Assembly (NCBI RefSeq): GCF_021129155.1
Contig: NZ_JAJOMC010000008.1
Coordinates: 1 to 64,000, forward strand
Source of the DNA: Arthrobacter sp. AK04
GTDB taxonomy: Bacteria; Actinomycetota; Actinomycetes; Actinomycetales; Micrococcaceae
Direction: 5' to 3'
DNA: 64,000 nt
Shown: positions 28,664 to 37,606 of the stretch, piece after piece
How the letters are laid out: every line of letters starts with the position of its first letter
Position numbering within the stretch: the stretch's first letter is position 1
Program-made: the position numbers and the translations under genes
Notes under the pieces: generated by a model
The model's database searches: none
What the model was told of the DNA's origin: nothing
The model's input: the letters and a program-made list of their open reading frames with translations, nothing else

Positions 28664-29563
28664 ATGGAAGTTGAAGCCAAGGCGTATCAATCTACAGAAG
28701 GACCAGAGACGGTCGCTGACGTTGATGTCTCATTGCGGAGCGCACCTCCGCCGGGAGAACCCGTCATCCAGATCGACCGGATCATGGTCGCGGTTGATGG
28801 GGTGCACCGTTACGTCACTTCTCGGCTCGCGCGTATCGGGCGATCCTGCGATGTGGACGATGTCATGCAGGACATCCGGGTCGCCGTTTGGGACGGGGTT
28901 GCGCGTGGACGCTACCGGGAGCTGCCCGGCATCCCGTTTGAAGCGTGGGTCCAAGGTGTCTGCAATAAGATCTGCGCTGCCCACATCCGGCGCGAGCTTA
29001 GCCATCAAACGTTGCCCTTGCTTGTCGACTTCACGACGACGGAAAGCTCACCGGAGCTTCTTGCTATCGTCCATGCTGGGGCGGCAGGAAACGACGTCGA
29101 GAACTATGTTGATCAGGCCTGGGCACACGCCATGCTGGGCCTGGTCCAGCGCAGCGTAAGCGAGGAAACCTGGAGGCTTGCCGTATCAAGCCTCACGGGG
29201 CCCAGGCATTACGGACCTCCGTCTCCTAAGGACCGGCGTCGATGGCATGCCGTAACCGTCGTTCGCCACACGGCCAAAACAATCAACACCGCGTTGAACT
29301 GCCACCCCGAACCCGGATCAGGCGTCGACGATCTCTGCCGGTGCGCTGCCAACTGCCTTCCCACGAACGTCCTCCGGAGCGTCGCGGAAACTATTGTCCG
29401 CCCGGGACTGCGAGGACTGGATAGGTCCGTCCAGATGGCTGCTCTAGCCGGTGAGCTCGGCGTCACCAAGAGGTACATCGCGGTCAATATCGGATTTGCC
29501 CGGCAGCTGTACCAGGCAGCCTGGCGCGTGCTTCAGCACGAAGTGAACAGACCGGCTCTTTGA
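28664..29563 (+). CDS. Divergent ECF-like sigma factor
   Basis: Residues 40-115 resemble sigma-70 region 2: HRYVTSRLARIGRSCDVDD followed by VMQDIRVAVWDG and FEAWVQGVCNKICAAHIRRE, the pattern of ECF sigma factors (DDVxQExxxxxW, AWLxxIaxNxxxdxxR). The C-terminus (LAGELGVTKRYIAVNIGFARQLYQAAW) could be a region-4-like helix-turn-helix. The 299-residue length is greater than usual, with an unknown middle. It is followed closely by transfer-type genes, so it may direct RNA polymerase to the element's conjugation promoters. Function inferred from a short motif region. Confidence 0.55.
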   Translation: MEVEAKAYQSTEGPETVADVDVSLRSAPPPGEPVIQIDRIMVAVDGVHRYVTSRLARIGRSCDVDDVMQDIRVAVWDGVARGRYRELPGIPFEAWVQGVCNKICAAHIRRELSHQTLPLLVDFTTTESSPELLAIVHAGAAGNDVENYVDQAWAHAMLGLVQRSVSEETWRLAVSSLTGPRHYGPPSPKDRRRWHAVTVVRHTAKTINTALNCHPEPGSGVDDLCRCAANCLPTNVLRSVAETIVRPGLRGLDRSVQMAALAGELGVTKRYIAVNIGFARQLYQAAWRVLQHEVNRPAL

Positions 29564-29592
29564 GTCCTGGTTGTCGTTCACCGGAGTTGGCT

Positions 29593-30306
29593 ATGAATTG
29601 GTTCCGTAGAGCTGGCCGCCGGGAGCGTTTGGCGGCGGGGCTTCTTGCCCTGCTCATGATTAGTGCAGTTTTTCTATTTTGGCCCGCAGAGAGCCCCAGC
29701 GGACGGGTCCCGCCGACCACGCCCGCAGCCGCGCCTGCAACGGCGAAACCATCAGGCATTGCCACTGCACCAGGCAGTACGTTCGATGTTCCTGACGAGC
29801 CGGTCGTTACGGCGGAGGCAACACCGGATGGTTTGCCACGTACCCGCGATTACCGGGCGCTCGCTGTAGCGACAGCAAAGGGAATCTATAGCTGGGACAG
29901 CCGTTCGTCGTCGTACTCGGATGTATATGCCAAGGTGCGGTCGTGGTGGGAGTTGCTGCCTGACGGATCAAATCCCTTATCTGTGCTAGTCCGGGAGTTT
30001 GAAGGGACAGGCGTGACGGCGGGGACGTTCACCACCCTGGCAGACCAGTCCGCTCGCCGAAGCGGCACCGCTCAGTCCTTGCGCTGCGATCTCGAGTTGG
30101 CCAAAGTCCAGGAGTATCCGGCCCCGTGGGAGGGCCTTCACGTATGCACGGTGACGGTGCAAGTTGTAGACGAGTCGACTAACGGCAGAAGTGCCTACGC
30201 GGCACCCGTCACGGTGATGGTCAACTGTCCTCCTGCCACCACCGCTCCATCTGGGCGTTGCGCCATGGTTGCCTTCTACGCGACCCCAGAGAGAATCGTC
30301 TACTAG
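29593..30306 (+). CDS. VirB8/TcpC-like conjugation protein
   Basis: A 237-residue protein with a basic cytosolic start (NWFRRAGRRERL), one membrane helix (about 13-30), a Pro/Ala-rich linker and a C-terminal domain of about 150 residues starting near YRALAVATAKGIYSW. This layout is that of VirB8/TcpC channel proteins with an NTF2-like fold. ATG 29593 is where the basic start begins. Its stop overlaps the GTG of the cell-wall hydrolase gene, so the two are coupled. The assignment is by topology and context. Confidence 0.5.
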   Translation: MNWFRRAGRRERLAAGLLALLMISAVFLFWPAESPSGRVPPTTPAAAPATAKPSGIATAPGSTFDVPDEPVVTAEATPDGLPRTRDYRALAVATAKGIYSWDSRSSSYSDVYAKVRSWWELLPDGSNPLSVLVREFEGTGVTAGTFTTLADQSARRSGTAQSLRCDLELAKVQEYPAPWEGLHVCTVTVQVVDESTNGRSAYAAPVTVMVNCPPATTAPSGRCAMVAFYATPERIVY

Positions 30307-31427
30307 TGGCTGCACTGGTGGCTGTCGCAGGCCTTGTACGGCGCCGTGCATTGGTGAAGGTCGTGTCGACGGCCGCTTTCCTCACTCTGCTTGTTGGCGC
30401 CATTGCATTCGCCGGAGGCCTGGCGGCGCTAACTGGTATGGCGGGCCGATCTGCAGTGGCCTGTACGCAAGCGGGAACCGACATGGCCACGGCGCCTGGC
30501 GTGGCTGGTACTGGCCTGGAAGTTCGGAATGCTGGGCGCCTGCTTTACGAGCTGACCCCTCGGCAGGAGAGCGTTGCACGAACATACATCGCGGTCGGCA
30601 AGCAGCTTGGAATACCGCGCTCCGGGCAGATCATTGCAATCATGATGGCGCTGCAGGAGTCGAGTCTGCGCATGCTCGCAAACCCCAGCGTTCCGGCTTC
30701 CCTACATTTCCCCAACGACGGCGTTGGACGTGACCACGACTCGGTTGGATCAGCACAACAGCGTCCGGCGGCAGGCTGGGGGACAGTTCAGCAGCTGATG
30801 GACCCCTCCCATAACGCGCGCGCCTTCTACGGTGGGCCGTCGGGACCGAACCGTGGCAGTCCTCGAGGACTCCTGGACATTCCCGGTTGGCAGGCAATGG
30901 ACAAAGGTCTGGCGGCCCAAGCCGTACAGGTATCTGCTTTTCCCGAACTGTATGCACGCTGGGAGCCTGCGGCCACGGCAATCGTTGCGGCACTTGAGGG
31001 TGGCACGGCTCCTGCCTCCTGTGCAGATTCCTCGCCCGCGCCGCAGCCTGGAGCATCTTCCCGTAACTTGAGCCAGCTGCGTCAGGACATTCTGAGGTTC
31101 ACGCAGGAAGGTTTGGGCGGAAGATATGTGTGGGGCGGCACTGCCTTCAAAGCCTGGGACTGTTCGGGCTATGTGCAGTGGATCTACAGGCAATCCGGAA
31201 TCGAGCTGCCCCGAGTAGAACAGTGGCGGGTCGGTGTCCGAACCGAGGATCCTCAACCGGGAGATCTCGTTGTCCAAAATCCGCAGGGACCCGACAACTG
31301 GGGCCACGTTGGTATCTATGCAGGCGGCGGCATGATGTGGAGTGCGCTTAACCCGGCTGCGGGGACGCTGTTGCATCCCGTGAGCTGGAATCCGGGCGCG
31401 GCCTACTTCGACCTTTTGCGGCGCTGA
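30306..31427 (+). CDS. VirB1-like peptidoglycan hydrolase (NlpC/P60)
   Basis: A 373-residue secreted or anchored two-domain enzyme. An N-terminal basic/hydrophobic segment (about 1-50) is followed by a lysozyme-like region (RQESVARTYIAVGKQ, IIAIMMALQESSLRM) and an NlpC/P60 domain with Cys286 (WDCSGYVQWIY) and His334 (NWGHVGIYAGG). Such enzymes open the cell wall locally for the conjugation channel (compare TcpG/CwlT). GTG 30306 overlaps the stop of the upstream gene. Both catalytic residues are in place. Confidence 0.85.
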   Translation: MAALVAVAGLVRRRALVKVVSTAAFLTLLVGAIAFAGGLAALTGMAGRSAVACTQAGTDMATAPGVAGTGLEVRNAGRLLYELTPRQESVARTYIAVGKQLGIPRSGQIIAIMMALQESSLRMLANPSVPASLHFPNDGVGRDHDSVGSAQQRPAAGWGTVQQLMDPSHNARAFYGGPSGPNRGSPRGLLDIPGWQAMDKGLAAQAVQVSAFPELYARWEPAATAIVAALEGGTAPASCADSSPAPQPGASSRNLSQLRQDILRFTQEGLGGRYVWGGTAFKAWDCSGYVQWIYRQSGIELPRVEQWRVGVRTEDPQPGDLVVQNPQGPDNWGHVGIYAGGGMMWSALNPAAGTLLHPVSWNPGAAYFDLLRR

Positions 31428-31854
31428 GGGGGCACATCGGGCTCAATGGTCTAACGCTGCCCCCAGCCAGAGGCGTGTTCAGCGAATAAAACGATCCCGG
31501 TTAGAACCAACCTCGCTACGGTTAGCGGGAGAAGGTTTGAGAGGTGGGTGTCGCGGCTTTGGGTGGAGGCAGTGAAGAGACAAATCAGCCGCCAAGCCAG
31601 CGCATTCTTGTGGACTCGAACGTGAGTTGGCGCGAGCGGGGAACAGCCGGCGGAGTGTGGCCGCGACAAGACTCGGGAGCTTTGCCAGCGGGTTCCTGAT
31701 AAGTGCGCTTATCGGGGCATGGAGAAGGACTGCCTTCGCGTGACGCGGTGATTATTGAATCACTCACAACCAGCGCATAGTCATGCACTCGGCTGCAGGG
31801 ACATTAAGAACGAAAAGCCAGAGCTGTCCAGCGCCCGGTGGGACAATCAAGAGA
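31428..31854. other. 427-bp region without a gene
   Basis: No supported coding frame. A short hairpin GATAAG-tgcg-CTTATC lies at 31698-31713. Nothing else of note was seen. Confidence 0.5.
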
Positions 31855-32307
31855 ATGACGACTGCCATGCCCGATCTCTGGCTCGACTGGTGCTCGGTCG
31901 CGGGCAAGCCCACCGAGTTGGTCGACGACGCGACCCTTGCTCTCTTCTCCGGGCAGGTCGGAGCATCGCGCGCTGTGCTGGCCTCGTTACGGCGAATGAT
32001 GAGTCAGGAGCCAACCGTCGCCCCGGCCTGGCCGCGCTGCCACAAAGAGAACCCCGAATCGCTCCGTCGGCTGGTAAAGCGCGCCACCGTACTGATCCAA
32101 GATCCAGCGACCCAATGGGTCTTCCGTCTGCGCCTGCGGCGAATGCTCTTCGCCGCGGTGATGATCGCGCCGCCCGGGCACGGGGGACTGGGCCTAGACC
32201 GAGCAGCTGCGCTGGGGCTCAGGCCGAATGAGATGCAACGGCTGCGCCCACGTATCGGCGTCGCACCCGATGCCTTCAACTGGCGAATCAATCATTCAGC
32301 AATGTAA
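31855..32307 (+). pseudogene. 5' part of an unknown element gene, cut by the phage block
   Basis: From ATG 31855 the frame reads 140 residues of normal host-like sequence (LWLDWCSVAGKPTELVDD, PAWPRCHKENPESLRRL) up to RLRPRIGVAPDA, then about 10 unrelated residues to the stop. The junction near 32,262-32,270 is where phage-like DNA starts. A fragment at 41307-41942 contains ERLRGRIGVAGEP and continues with sequence that may be the missing second half. I do not know the function of this family. Confidence 0.5.
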
Positions 32308-32401
32308 TCGTGCGGCTGATGAGTGGATAAAAGACAACCAAGCATGGGTAGACGCCCGCACGGCTGAGAATGAAGCCGCCCTCAGGGACGTGCAGAAATG
32401 A
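32270..32401 (+). CDS. Small phage-type protein (possible)
   Basis: A 43-residue, acidic, Ala/Asn-rich helix (MPSTGESIIQQCNRAADEW). It overlaps the next small gene by 4 nt (ATGA), a sign of real coupling. Its start lies at the left junction of the phage block, so it may be truncated. Confidence 0.35.
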   Translation: MPSTGESIIQQCNRAADEWIKDNQAWVDARTAENEAALRDVQK

Positions 32402-32499
32402 GCATGATCTTCCGCCTCCTAGCCCTCGCCTCGATCCTCTGGCTGATGCTTCAGATCTACCTGCTCATCATGCAGTGGTGGAACGCTAAAGTCCGCTAG
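32398..32499 (+). CDS. Tiny membrane peptide (possible)
   Basis: A 33-residue peptide with one hydrophobic segment (FRLLALASILWLMLQIYLLI) and a basic end. It is coupled to the upstream gene by ATGA. Could be a phage holin-like or spanin-type piece; too short to assign. It overlaps the end of the convergent gene at 32486 by 14 bp. Confidence 0.35.
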   Translation: MSMIFRLLALASILWLMLQIYLLIMQWWNAKVR

Positions 32500-32770
32500 C
32501 ACCCTTCCACTCTTCAGCCGTCACTCGCTTGATGTTTGATGAGTGCGCCCAACCGAGGTGGTACTTGCCGGATGAATCGAGCCATTCAATCAGTCCGTAC
32601 ATGTGGGTCCAGGCAACCGCCTTGCCGTAGATACCCGCGACCTTTACCAGGGGCCGGCCATACTTCGGGAAGTCTCTGACTGGTGCCGGATCATCAATCG
32701 GACGGGTCGCCTCAGCATCCTTGCGAGCCATGATGCGCTCTACATCTTCTGGACTGCCACCCTTGATCAC
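32486..32770 (-). CDS. 94-residue unknown protein, copy 1
   Basis: A 94-residue protein about three quarters identical by eye and equal in length to the product of 62626-62910. Shared blocks are GSPEDVER, DAEA.RPIDDPAP.RDFPKY, GIYGKAV.WTH.YGLIEWLD and GWAHSS.I.RV. The start was set at GTG 32770 to match the copy. The first part looks like a helical dimer, the second a small beta-rich fold with many aromatics. Function unknown. Confidence 0.65.
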   Translation of the reverse strand: MIKGGSPEDVERIMARKDAEATRPIDDPAPVRDFPKYGRPLVKVAGIYGKAVAWTHMYGLIEWLDSSGKYHLGWAHSSNIKRVTAEEWKGASGL

Positions 32771-32902
32771 GGAGACAGGTGTAGAACGTATGTTCGAACG
32801 AAGTGAACCCGCAGCTTTATCAACAGGCCCCTGCTGCGGAAATATCACCCCCTCTAGTTACAGTGGGGAAGACAGGTAGATAACGCCTTATGAGGGGGAA
32901 TA

Positions 32903-33856
32903 TTGTCCGACGTTGAATCGCTCGTTGAGTCCAAGACAGGGCTGAGGCATCTTCAACTGATGTGTCAGCTCCAGGACTACACGCTCCTGCAAGGCAACTG
33001 TCACGTAGGGGTAGGCAGGCTGTACGAGATCGCTAAAGAGCGCGGCCAACCTCGTGAGAGCGTAACGAGTGACCTCGAAGCACTACAGGACCGTGGCTGG
33101 TTGTGGTTCGAGAAGTCAATGGCTGGAATCCAGACTGTTGTCGTGAATCAAGCAGGGCAAGACGTGGCAACAGAGTTCAAAGAATTTTTCACCGACACAC
33201 GTCGTCGTACTCAGCAGATCCGCGATGACATCCTGAACTGGCTGTATGACATTTACCTGAGGGACGGCATTGCGTATGGGATGAGTGACTTCCTCAAGCA
33301 TCACACGGCCAGCTTTTACGGCCTGTACTACACGGAGAAGGAACTCCTGCGCGCCACCCGCTGGCTAAAGGACGAGGAATACATCACGGGTACCGGCGCG
33401 TTTGGCGGGGAGCTTATACGGCCGGAACTCACCACAAAAGCTATCCGCACCATCGAGACGGGTAGATCCGTCAATGATCTACTGACACAAGCAGGAGTCA
33501 ACGTGACTGAAGTACATGTTCAAGGATCTTCCGGCGTCAATATTGCTGTGGACAGTTCAAACGTCACGCAGTCCAACACGCTTACCCAGGGTCAGATTGA
33601 GAACGTTGAAAAGATGCTTGGTCAGGTGCGTGCTCTGCTGACACCTGTTACGGCTGGTATCTCGGATGAAGTGGCTTCCCAGGCGAAGGTCATTACCGGG
33701 CAGCTTGAAGAAGAGATCAAGTCACCGGCACCGCAGCCTACCGTCGTCAAGGCCATGGGACTCAAGCTCTTGGAGCTGGCGGCGACTGGAACTGTCCAGG
33801 GAGTTGTTGATGCTCTCAATACCGTGATCACCCAGGGCATGACTGGCATTAGCTAG
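32903..33856 (+). CDS. Hypothetical phage-block protein with winged-helix-like domains
   Basis: A 317-residue protein. Residues 1-75 (LQLMCQLQDYTLL, RLYEIAKERGQPRESVTSDLEALQDRGW) and about 95-180 (LYYTEKELLRATRWLKDEEYI) look like two winged-helix units. Then a Ser/Asn/Val repeat-like stretch (GSSGVNIAVDSSNVTQSN) and a helical C-terminus follow. TTG 32903 follows GAGGGGGAATA. Its fold suggests DNA binding, but I do not recognise the family. Confidence 0.6.
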   Translation: MSDVESLVESKTGLRHLQLMCQLQDYTLLQGNCHVGVGRLYEIAKERGQPRESVTSDLEALQDRGWLWFEKSMAGIQTVVVNQAGQDVATEFKEFFTDTRRRTQQIRDDILNWLYDIYLRDGIAYGMSDFLKHHTASFYGLYYTEKELLRATRWLKDEEYITGTGAFGGELIRPELTTKAIRTIETGRSVNDLLTQAGVNVTEVHVQGSSGVNIAVDSSNVTQSNTLTQGQIENVEKMLGQVRALLTPVTAGISDEVASQAKVITGQLEEEIKSPAPQPTVVKAMGLKLLELAATGTVQGVVDALNTVITQGMTGIS

Positions 33857-33868
33857 TCACTCCGACCC

Positions 33869-33902
33869 AGGTACGCGGCTAAGGCTTCCTGGCCGCGTAC
33901 CT
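33869..33902 (+). terminator. Perfect 11-bp hairpin between converging genes
   Basis: AGGTACGCGGC (33869-33879) pairs with GCCGCGTACCT (33892-33902), 12 bp after the stop of the plus-strand gene and followed by TTTC. It overlaps the last codons of the minus-strand gene at 33879. Likely a terminator for the plus-strand gene. Confidence 0.55.
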
Positions 33903-34214
33903 TTCAACAGCTCCGTTTATGTTGCACTGGTCCTGGGCGGGGCCGGTGACAACAACCCTTCTGCTAGGGTCTGTGTCGTAGACATCCAGAGCCTTGTCCA
34001 ACTCAGCGCCGCAGTCTATATGAGATTCTTGTCGAAAGTTATCTGCGATAACAGCCGCGCCTCCAATAGGTCCAAAGCCAGCTATTAGTGCGAGGGCGAT
34101 GGCCGTTGGGCTGACTGGCTTGATCCACTTCGAAATGTCGCCGTTGTTGTTGGAGTTTTTGTTCTTTTTCTTCTTACCCACGATGAGTGGCCCGTTTCCC
34201 GCTGCGTGACTCAT
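33879..34214 (-). CDS. Small membrane-anchored unknown protein
   Basis: A 111-residue protein with a Lys/Asn-rich start (KKKKNKNSNNNGD), one membrane helix (about 35-56, AIALALIAGFGPIGGAAVI) and an exported domain with two Cys that could pair. It overlaps the end of the upstream minus-strand gene by 41 nt. No family recognised; a phage accessory protein is possible. Confidence 0.55.
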   Translation of the reverse strand: MSHAAGNGPLIVGKKKKNKNSNNNGDISKWIKPVSPTAIALALIAGFGPIGGAAVIADNFRQESHIDCGAELDKALDVYDTDPSRRVVVTGPAQDQCNINGAVERYAARKP

Positions 34215-34731
34215 GCTCGTCGGTAAAGACTTTGCCGTGTCTAACCTTTGTAACCATCACATCGGTATCGCTGACCACCGTGTAAAACTCCATCGGGCGG
34301 ACTGGACGCAGTGGTCGTTCCTGTGATGACGACGCAATGCGGAATCGCATAGTCATCCTCACAAATCCATAAAGTACGATCCCACTGCCTACGAATATGC
34401 TCACGATTAGCAGGAACGTCGCCGTAAGGCTTGCTGGCAAGACATCCCTGATGGAGAACCCGAGCGCCAGGGATGTGCTGATGATGATGACACCGAAGAA
34501 GAGGGTGAGTAGGAACTCGCTGCGGGCGTTAGCTTTGGCTAGATCGGTCTTCTTCCTCCGCTGCACGCTTTGTTCCTCCGCAAAAGCATTCAGCGCATCT
34601 CTAACGTCGTCTGCAGTAACCTTTTTTGGCTCCGACGGTCGGGACTGACTCTCGGGTTCATTCAACATACGTTCGACCGAGCGGCGTACAGCATCCTGCT
34701 CGTCAGGGTCGAGCTCCGGATAGTCTGTCAT
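34174..34731 (-). CDS. Two-TM unknown protein
   Basis: A 185-residue protein: acidic helical N-terminus (PELDPDEQDAVRRSVERML), basic stretch QRRKKTDL, two membrane helices (about 72-95 and 103-126), and a C-terminal polar domain. ATG 34731 was chosen at MTDYPELD. Forms a two-gene unit with 33879-34214. Function unknown. Confidence 0.55.
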   Translation of the reverse strand: MTDYPELDPDEQDAVRRSVERMLNEPESQSRPSEPKKVTADDVRDALNAFAEEQSVQRRKKTDLAKANARSEFLLTLFFGVIIISTSLALGFSIRDVLPASLTATFLLIVSIFVGSGIVLYGFVRMTMRFRIASSSQERPLRPVRPMEFYTVVSDTDVMVTKVRHGKVFTDEHESRSGKRATHRG

Positions 34732-34788
34732 GCGCCTCATCATAGCTGAGCGGTTTAGATTCGAGAATGGCTGCGGACTACCATTTTG

Positions 34789-34794
34789 TATAAT
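34789..34794 (+). promoter_or_regulatory. -10 box for the 66-residue phage gene
   Basis: A perfect TATAAT lies 22 bp before ATG 34816, with the strong ribosome site AGGAGG at 34801-34806 in between. No good -35 is seen at 16-18 bp. Confidence 0.4.
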
Positions 34795-34815
34795 TGAAGT
34801 AGGAGGAAAGTCTTT

Positions 34816-35016
34816 ATGTCCTATTACATTCAGAGTTACGGTAAAGGTTATATCCAGCGTAACGGCGACAAGTACGAATTAGTGGTAAACGGAGAAGTGG
34901 TTGAAAGCTATAAGAGCATTGATACTCTTGTTCAATACAACCCGGTAGGTGCCGAATCTGACGCGGGTTCAGAAGCTACTACTGACTCTAAAAGTAAATC
35001 AAAAGCAAAGAAGTAA
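34816..35016 (+). CDS. Small phage-type protein
   Basis: A 66-residue protein: a beta-rich N-terminal half (YYIQSYGKGYIQRNGDKYEL, VVNGEVVESYKS) and a Ser/Lys tail. A/T-rich codons unlike the host. Excellent ribosome site. Likely a minor phage protein; no family recognised. Confidence 0.6.
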   Translation: MSYYIQSYGKGYIQRNGDKYELVVNGEVVESYKSIDTLVQYNPVGAESDAGSEATTDSKSKSKAKK

Positions 35017-35035
35017 ATAACCTATTGTCTATGTC

Positions 35036-35069
35036 ATGCCGCCATGCTTAACTAACTGCATGGTGGCAT
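35036..35069 (+). terminator. 12-bp hairpin before the small terminase gene
   Basis: ATGCCGCCATGC (35036-35047) pairs with GCATGGTGGCAT (35058-35069) with one G-T pair. No U-run follows, so it may be a weak terminator or an RNA-processing or cos/pac-associated structure next to terS. Confidence 0.4.
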
Positions 35070-35075
35070 TACATT

Positions 35076-35493
35076 ATGGCAAAAGTTGCACACCCAGAAC
35101 AAGAAGAAGATAAACATCCAGGCGGACGTCCGCTTGCTTTTCCAACAGTGGAGGCTCTGGATCTAGCCATCCAGCTCTACTTCGATAGATGCGACCCTCA
35201 CATCGAGCCGCAGATGACGGCTACTGGCGTAAACGCGAACGGCAAAACGCTGTTTGACACCCGTGAAGTTTTGACGGAGCAGAAGCCGTATACGATGACC
35301 GGTCTTGCTAGAGCACTCAAAGTGGACCGTAAGACACTCCTAAACTACAAGAATCGAGACGAGTTTTTCCCCTCGATACAAGGGGCTCTGATGAGGTGTG
35401 CTGAGTATGCAGAGTCAAACCTCTTTGGACCCTACGCGAATGGTGCCAAGTTCGCCCTCACTAACAACTACAGCGAGGCAGGGGCTGAGAGGT
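35076..35493 (+). pseudogene. terS: Terminase small subunit, 3' end cut by IS3-family element
   Basis: About 139 residues matching gp3-type DNA-packaging proteins: GGRPLAFPTVEALDLAIQLY, a helix-turn-helix (YTMTGLARALKVDRKTLLNY) and GAKFALTNNYSE near the usual C-terminus. These bind the phage packaging site and regulate the large terminase. The IS inverted repeat starts at 35494; the open frame runs on into the IS to 35567. Only a few C-terminal residues are missing. The large subunit that should follow is absent. Confidence 0.72.
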
Positions 35494-36069
35494 TGAACCG
35501 TCCCGGGAATCATGCCGCCGGTTTGTTGGCGGCGTCGTCGGGTAACGAGCCGGTTTGTAGATCATAATATGTCTGCTCATATTCCTCTGGGGTCTGGTGA
35601 TCCAGGGCGGAATGCAGGCGTTCGTTGTTGTACCAGTGGACCCACTCGAAGACGATTTCCATCACGTCGGTTTCGGTCTTCAACGCCCCGCTGCGGAACG
35701 GTGAGTCCTTCGCGACGGCCTCGTTCTTGAACAGGCCCATCACGGTTTCGGCGGCTGCATTGTCATAAGCATCACCCACGCTGCCAATGGACGGTTGCAG
35801 GCCCTCCAGAGCCAGGGTGTCCGTGTAGCGGATCGAGGTGTACTGGCTTCCCGCATCTGAGTGATGAATCAGTCCCGCGGGTGCCGGGCGGCCGGTGTGC
35901 TGGCGCCGCCACAGGGCCATCCGCAGGCAGTGTTCAACGAACGCGGTGTCCTTGACGGTTGAGGTCTCCCAACCAACAATCGCCCGCGAGTACAGGTCGA
36001 TGACCAGGGCGACGTAGACGAATCCGGAGTAGGCCGGGACGTAGGTGAAATCAGTGACCCAGATCTAGT

Positions 36070-37183
36070 TGTACTGCCCAGGGACGTTGGTTGGGTGGAT
36101 GTGATGACTCGCTGGAGTCGTTGACTCATGGGTGAGGACCTCCGGTTGCACAGTGGAGTTGCTTAGACAACCGCTGAGGCGACCAGGAGGTCCTCATGTC
36201 CCACGCTAATGCCGCTTTGACTCCGCGCCAACGTTTGCGGGTCGCGCGTTTGATCATTGACCAGGGGTGGCCGGTTTCCCGGGCTGCCGAGCAGTTCAAT
36301 TGTTCCTGGCCTACGGCCAGGCGCTGGGCTGAACGGTACGTTGCGATGGGCGAGGCGGGTATGGCCGACAGGTCCTCGAGCCCGCACCGGGTGGTGAACC
36401 GAACCCCGCAGCATGTGGTTCGCAAGGTCGTGCACCTGCGGTGGAAGCAACGGCTGGGGCCGGTCGCGATCGGTGCGAAGCTTGCCATGCCGGCCTCCAC
36501 CGTTCACGCGGTCTTGGTTCGTTGCCGGCTAAACCGGCTGCATCACGTGGATAAGCGCACTGGGGAAGTCATCCGTCGGTACGAACACGAGAAACCGGGC
36601 GCGATGATCCATGTCGATGTCAAGAAGCTCGGCAACATCCCGAACGGTGGTGGCTGGCGCTATGTGGGCCGGCAGCGGGGCAAGCAGAACCGTGTAATGA
36701 CGCCGGAGAAGCCACGAAGCAGCAACCATACCCCGCTAATCGGCACTGCTTACGTGCACACAGTCATCGATGACCACTCAAGGGTCGCCTACGCCGAGAT
36801 TCACGGTGACGAAACAGCTGCCACCGCCGTGGGAGTGCTGAGACGGGCCGTATCCTGGTTCGCCCTCCGCGGCGTCACCGTCGAGCGTGTCCTCTCCGAC
36901 AACGGCTCGGCCTACAAATCGAACCTCTGGCGGGACACCTGCCGGGAGCTGAACATCAAGGCCAAGAAAACTCGCCCTTACCGCCCGCAAACAAATGGCA
37001 AGATCGAACGATTTCATCGAACCCTCGCCGACGGGTGGGCATTCCGACGCTTCTACGCCACCGAATCGGCCCGCAGAAACGCGCTCCCGGCATGGCTTCA
37101 CCACTACAATCACCACAGGCCCCACACTGCAATCGGAGGGCAACCACCCATCAGCCGTTTAACCAACCTGCCTGGACAGTACA
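36070..37183. mobile_element. IS481-family element with 6-bp target duplication
   Basis: Inverted repeats start TGTACTGCCCAGG on the left (36070) and TGTACTGTCCAGG reversed on the right (ending 37183). TCTAGT is duplicated on both sides (36064-36069 and 37184-37189), matching the NCTAGN target preference known for IS481. The intact duplication and transposase indicate recent insertion. Confidence 0.9.
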
Positions 37184-37188
37184 TCTAG
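36196..37188 (+). CDS. IS481-family transposase
   Basis: A 330-residue DDE transposase: N-terminal helix-turn-helix (LIIDQGWPVSRAAEQFNCS), catalytic Asp in MIHVDVKKLG, second Asp in VLSDNGSAYKS and Glu in NGKIERFHRTLADG. The YRPQTNGK and HHYNHHRPHTAIGG blocks are complete, so it should be active. The stop codon TAG (37186-37188) lies in the duplicated target, outside the IS proper. Confidence 0.93.
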   Translation: MSHANAALTPRQRLRVARLIIDQGWPVSRAAEQFNCSWPTARRWAERYVAMGEAGMADRSSSPHRVVNRTPQHVVRKVVHLRWKQRLGPVAIGAKLAMPASTVHAVLVRCRLNRLHHVDKRTGEVIRRYEHEKPGAMIHVDVKKLGNIPNGGGWRYVGRQRGKQNRVMTPEKPRSSNHTPLIGTAYVHTVIDDHSRVAYAEIHGDETAATAVGVLRRAVSWFALRGVTVERVLSDNGSAYKSNLWRDTCRELNIKAKKTRPYRPQTNGKIERFHRTLADGWAFRRFYATESARRNALPAWLHHYNHHRPHTAIGGQPPISRLTNLPGQYI

Positions 37189-37606
37189 TTCCGGGCCGGG
37201 GCGGTGAAGTCCCTGTTCAGCAGGTCGCCGGCTCGGCGGCCGTCTTTGCCAGAGATGGTGGTGCGGGTCTTGCGGCCTCTGATGAGGCCGTTCATGCCTT
37301 CTTCGCGCATGAGCCGGTCCACAGTGTGTTTGGAGGCTTGCGGGAACCCGTTACGGCGCAGCCACTGCGTCATTTTCCGCCGTCCGTACATGATCTCGGG
37401 CCCGGGGCGTCCCTTCGCATCGGGGACTTTCAAGGCCCGGAGTGCATCGGTGATGCGGGCGTCTTCGATGGTGCGCAAGGCTGGCAGGCGTTTCTTCCAC
37501 GCCCGGTAGGTCCGTGCGGCGACCTGCACGCCCTGCTCCCGCAGGACGGCACAGATCGACTCGACCGCATAACCTTCAGCGCGTATTTCGTCGATGAATC
37601 GACAAA

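Noticed and set aside
31783..31854. Upstream extension of the gene at 31855
   Set aside because: The added 24 residues have no similarity or ribosome site; ATG 31855 starts the protein-like part.
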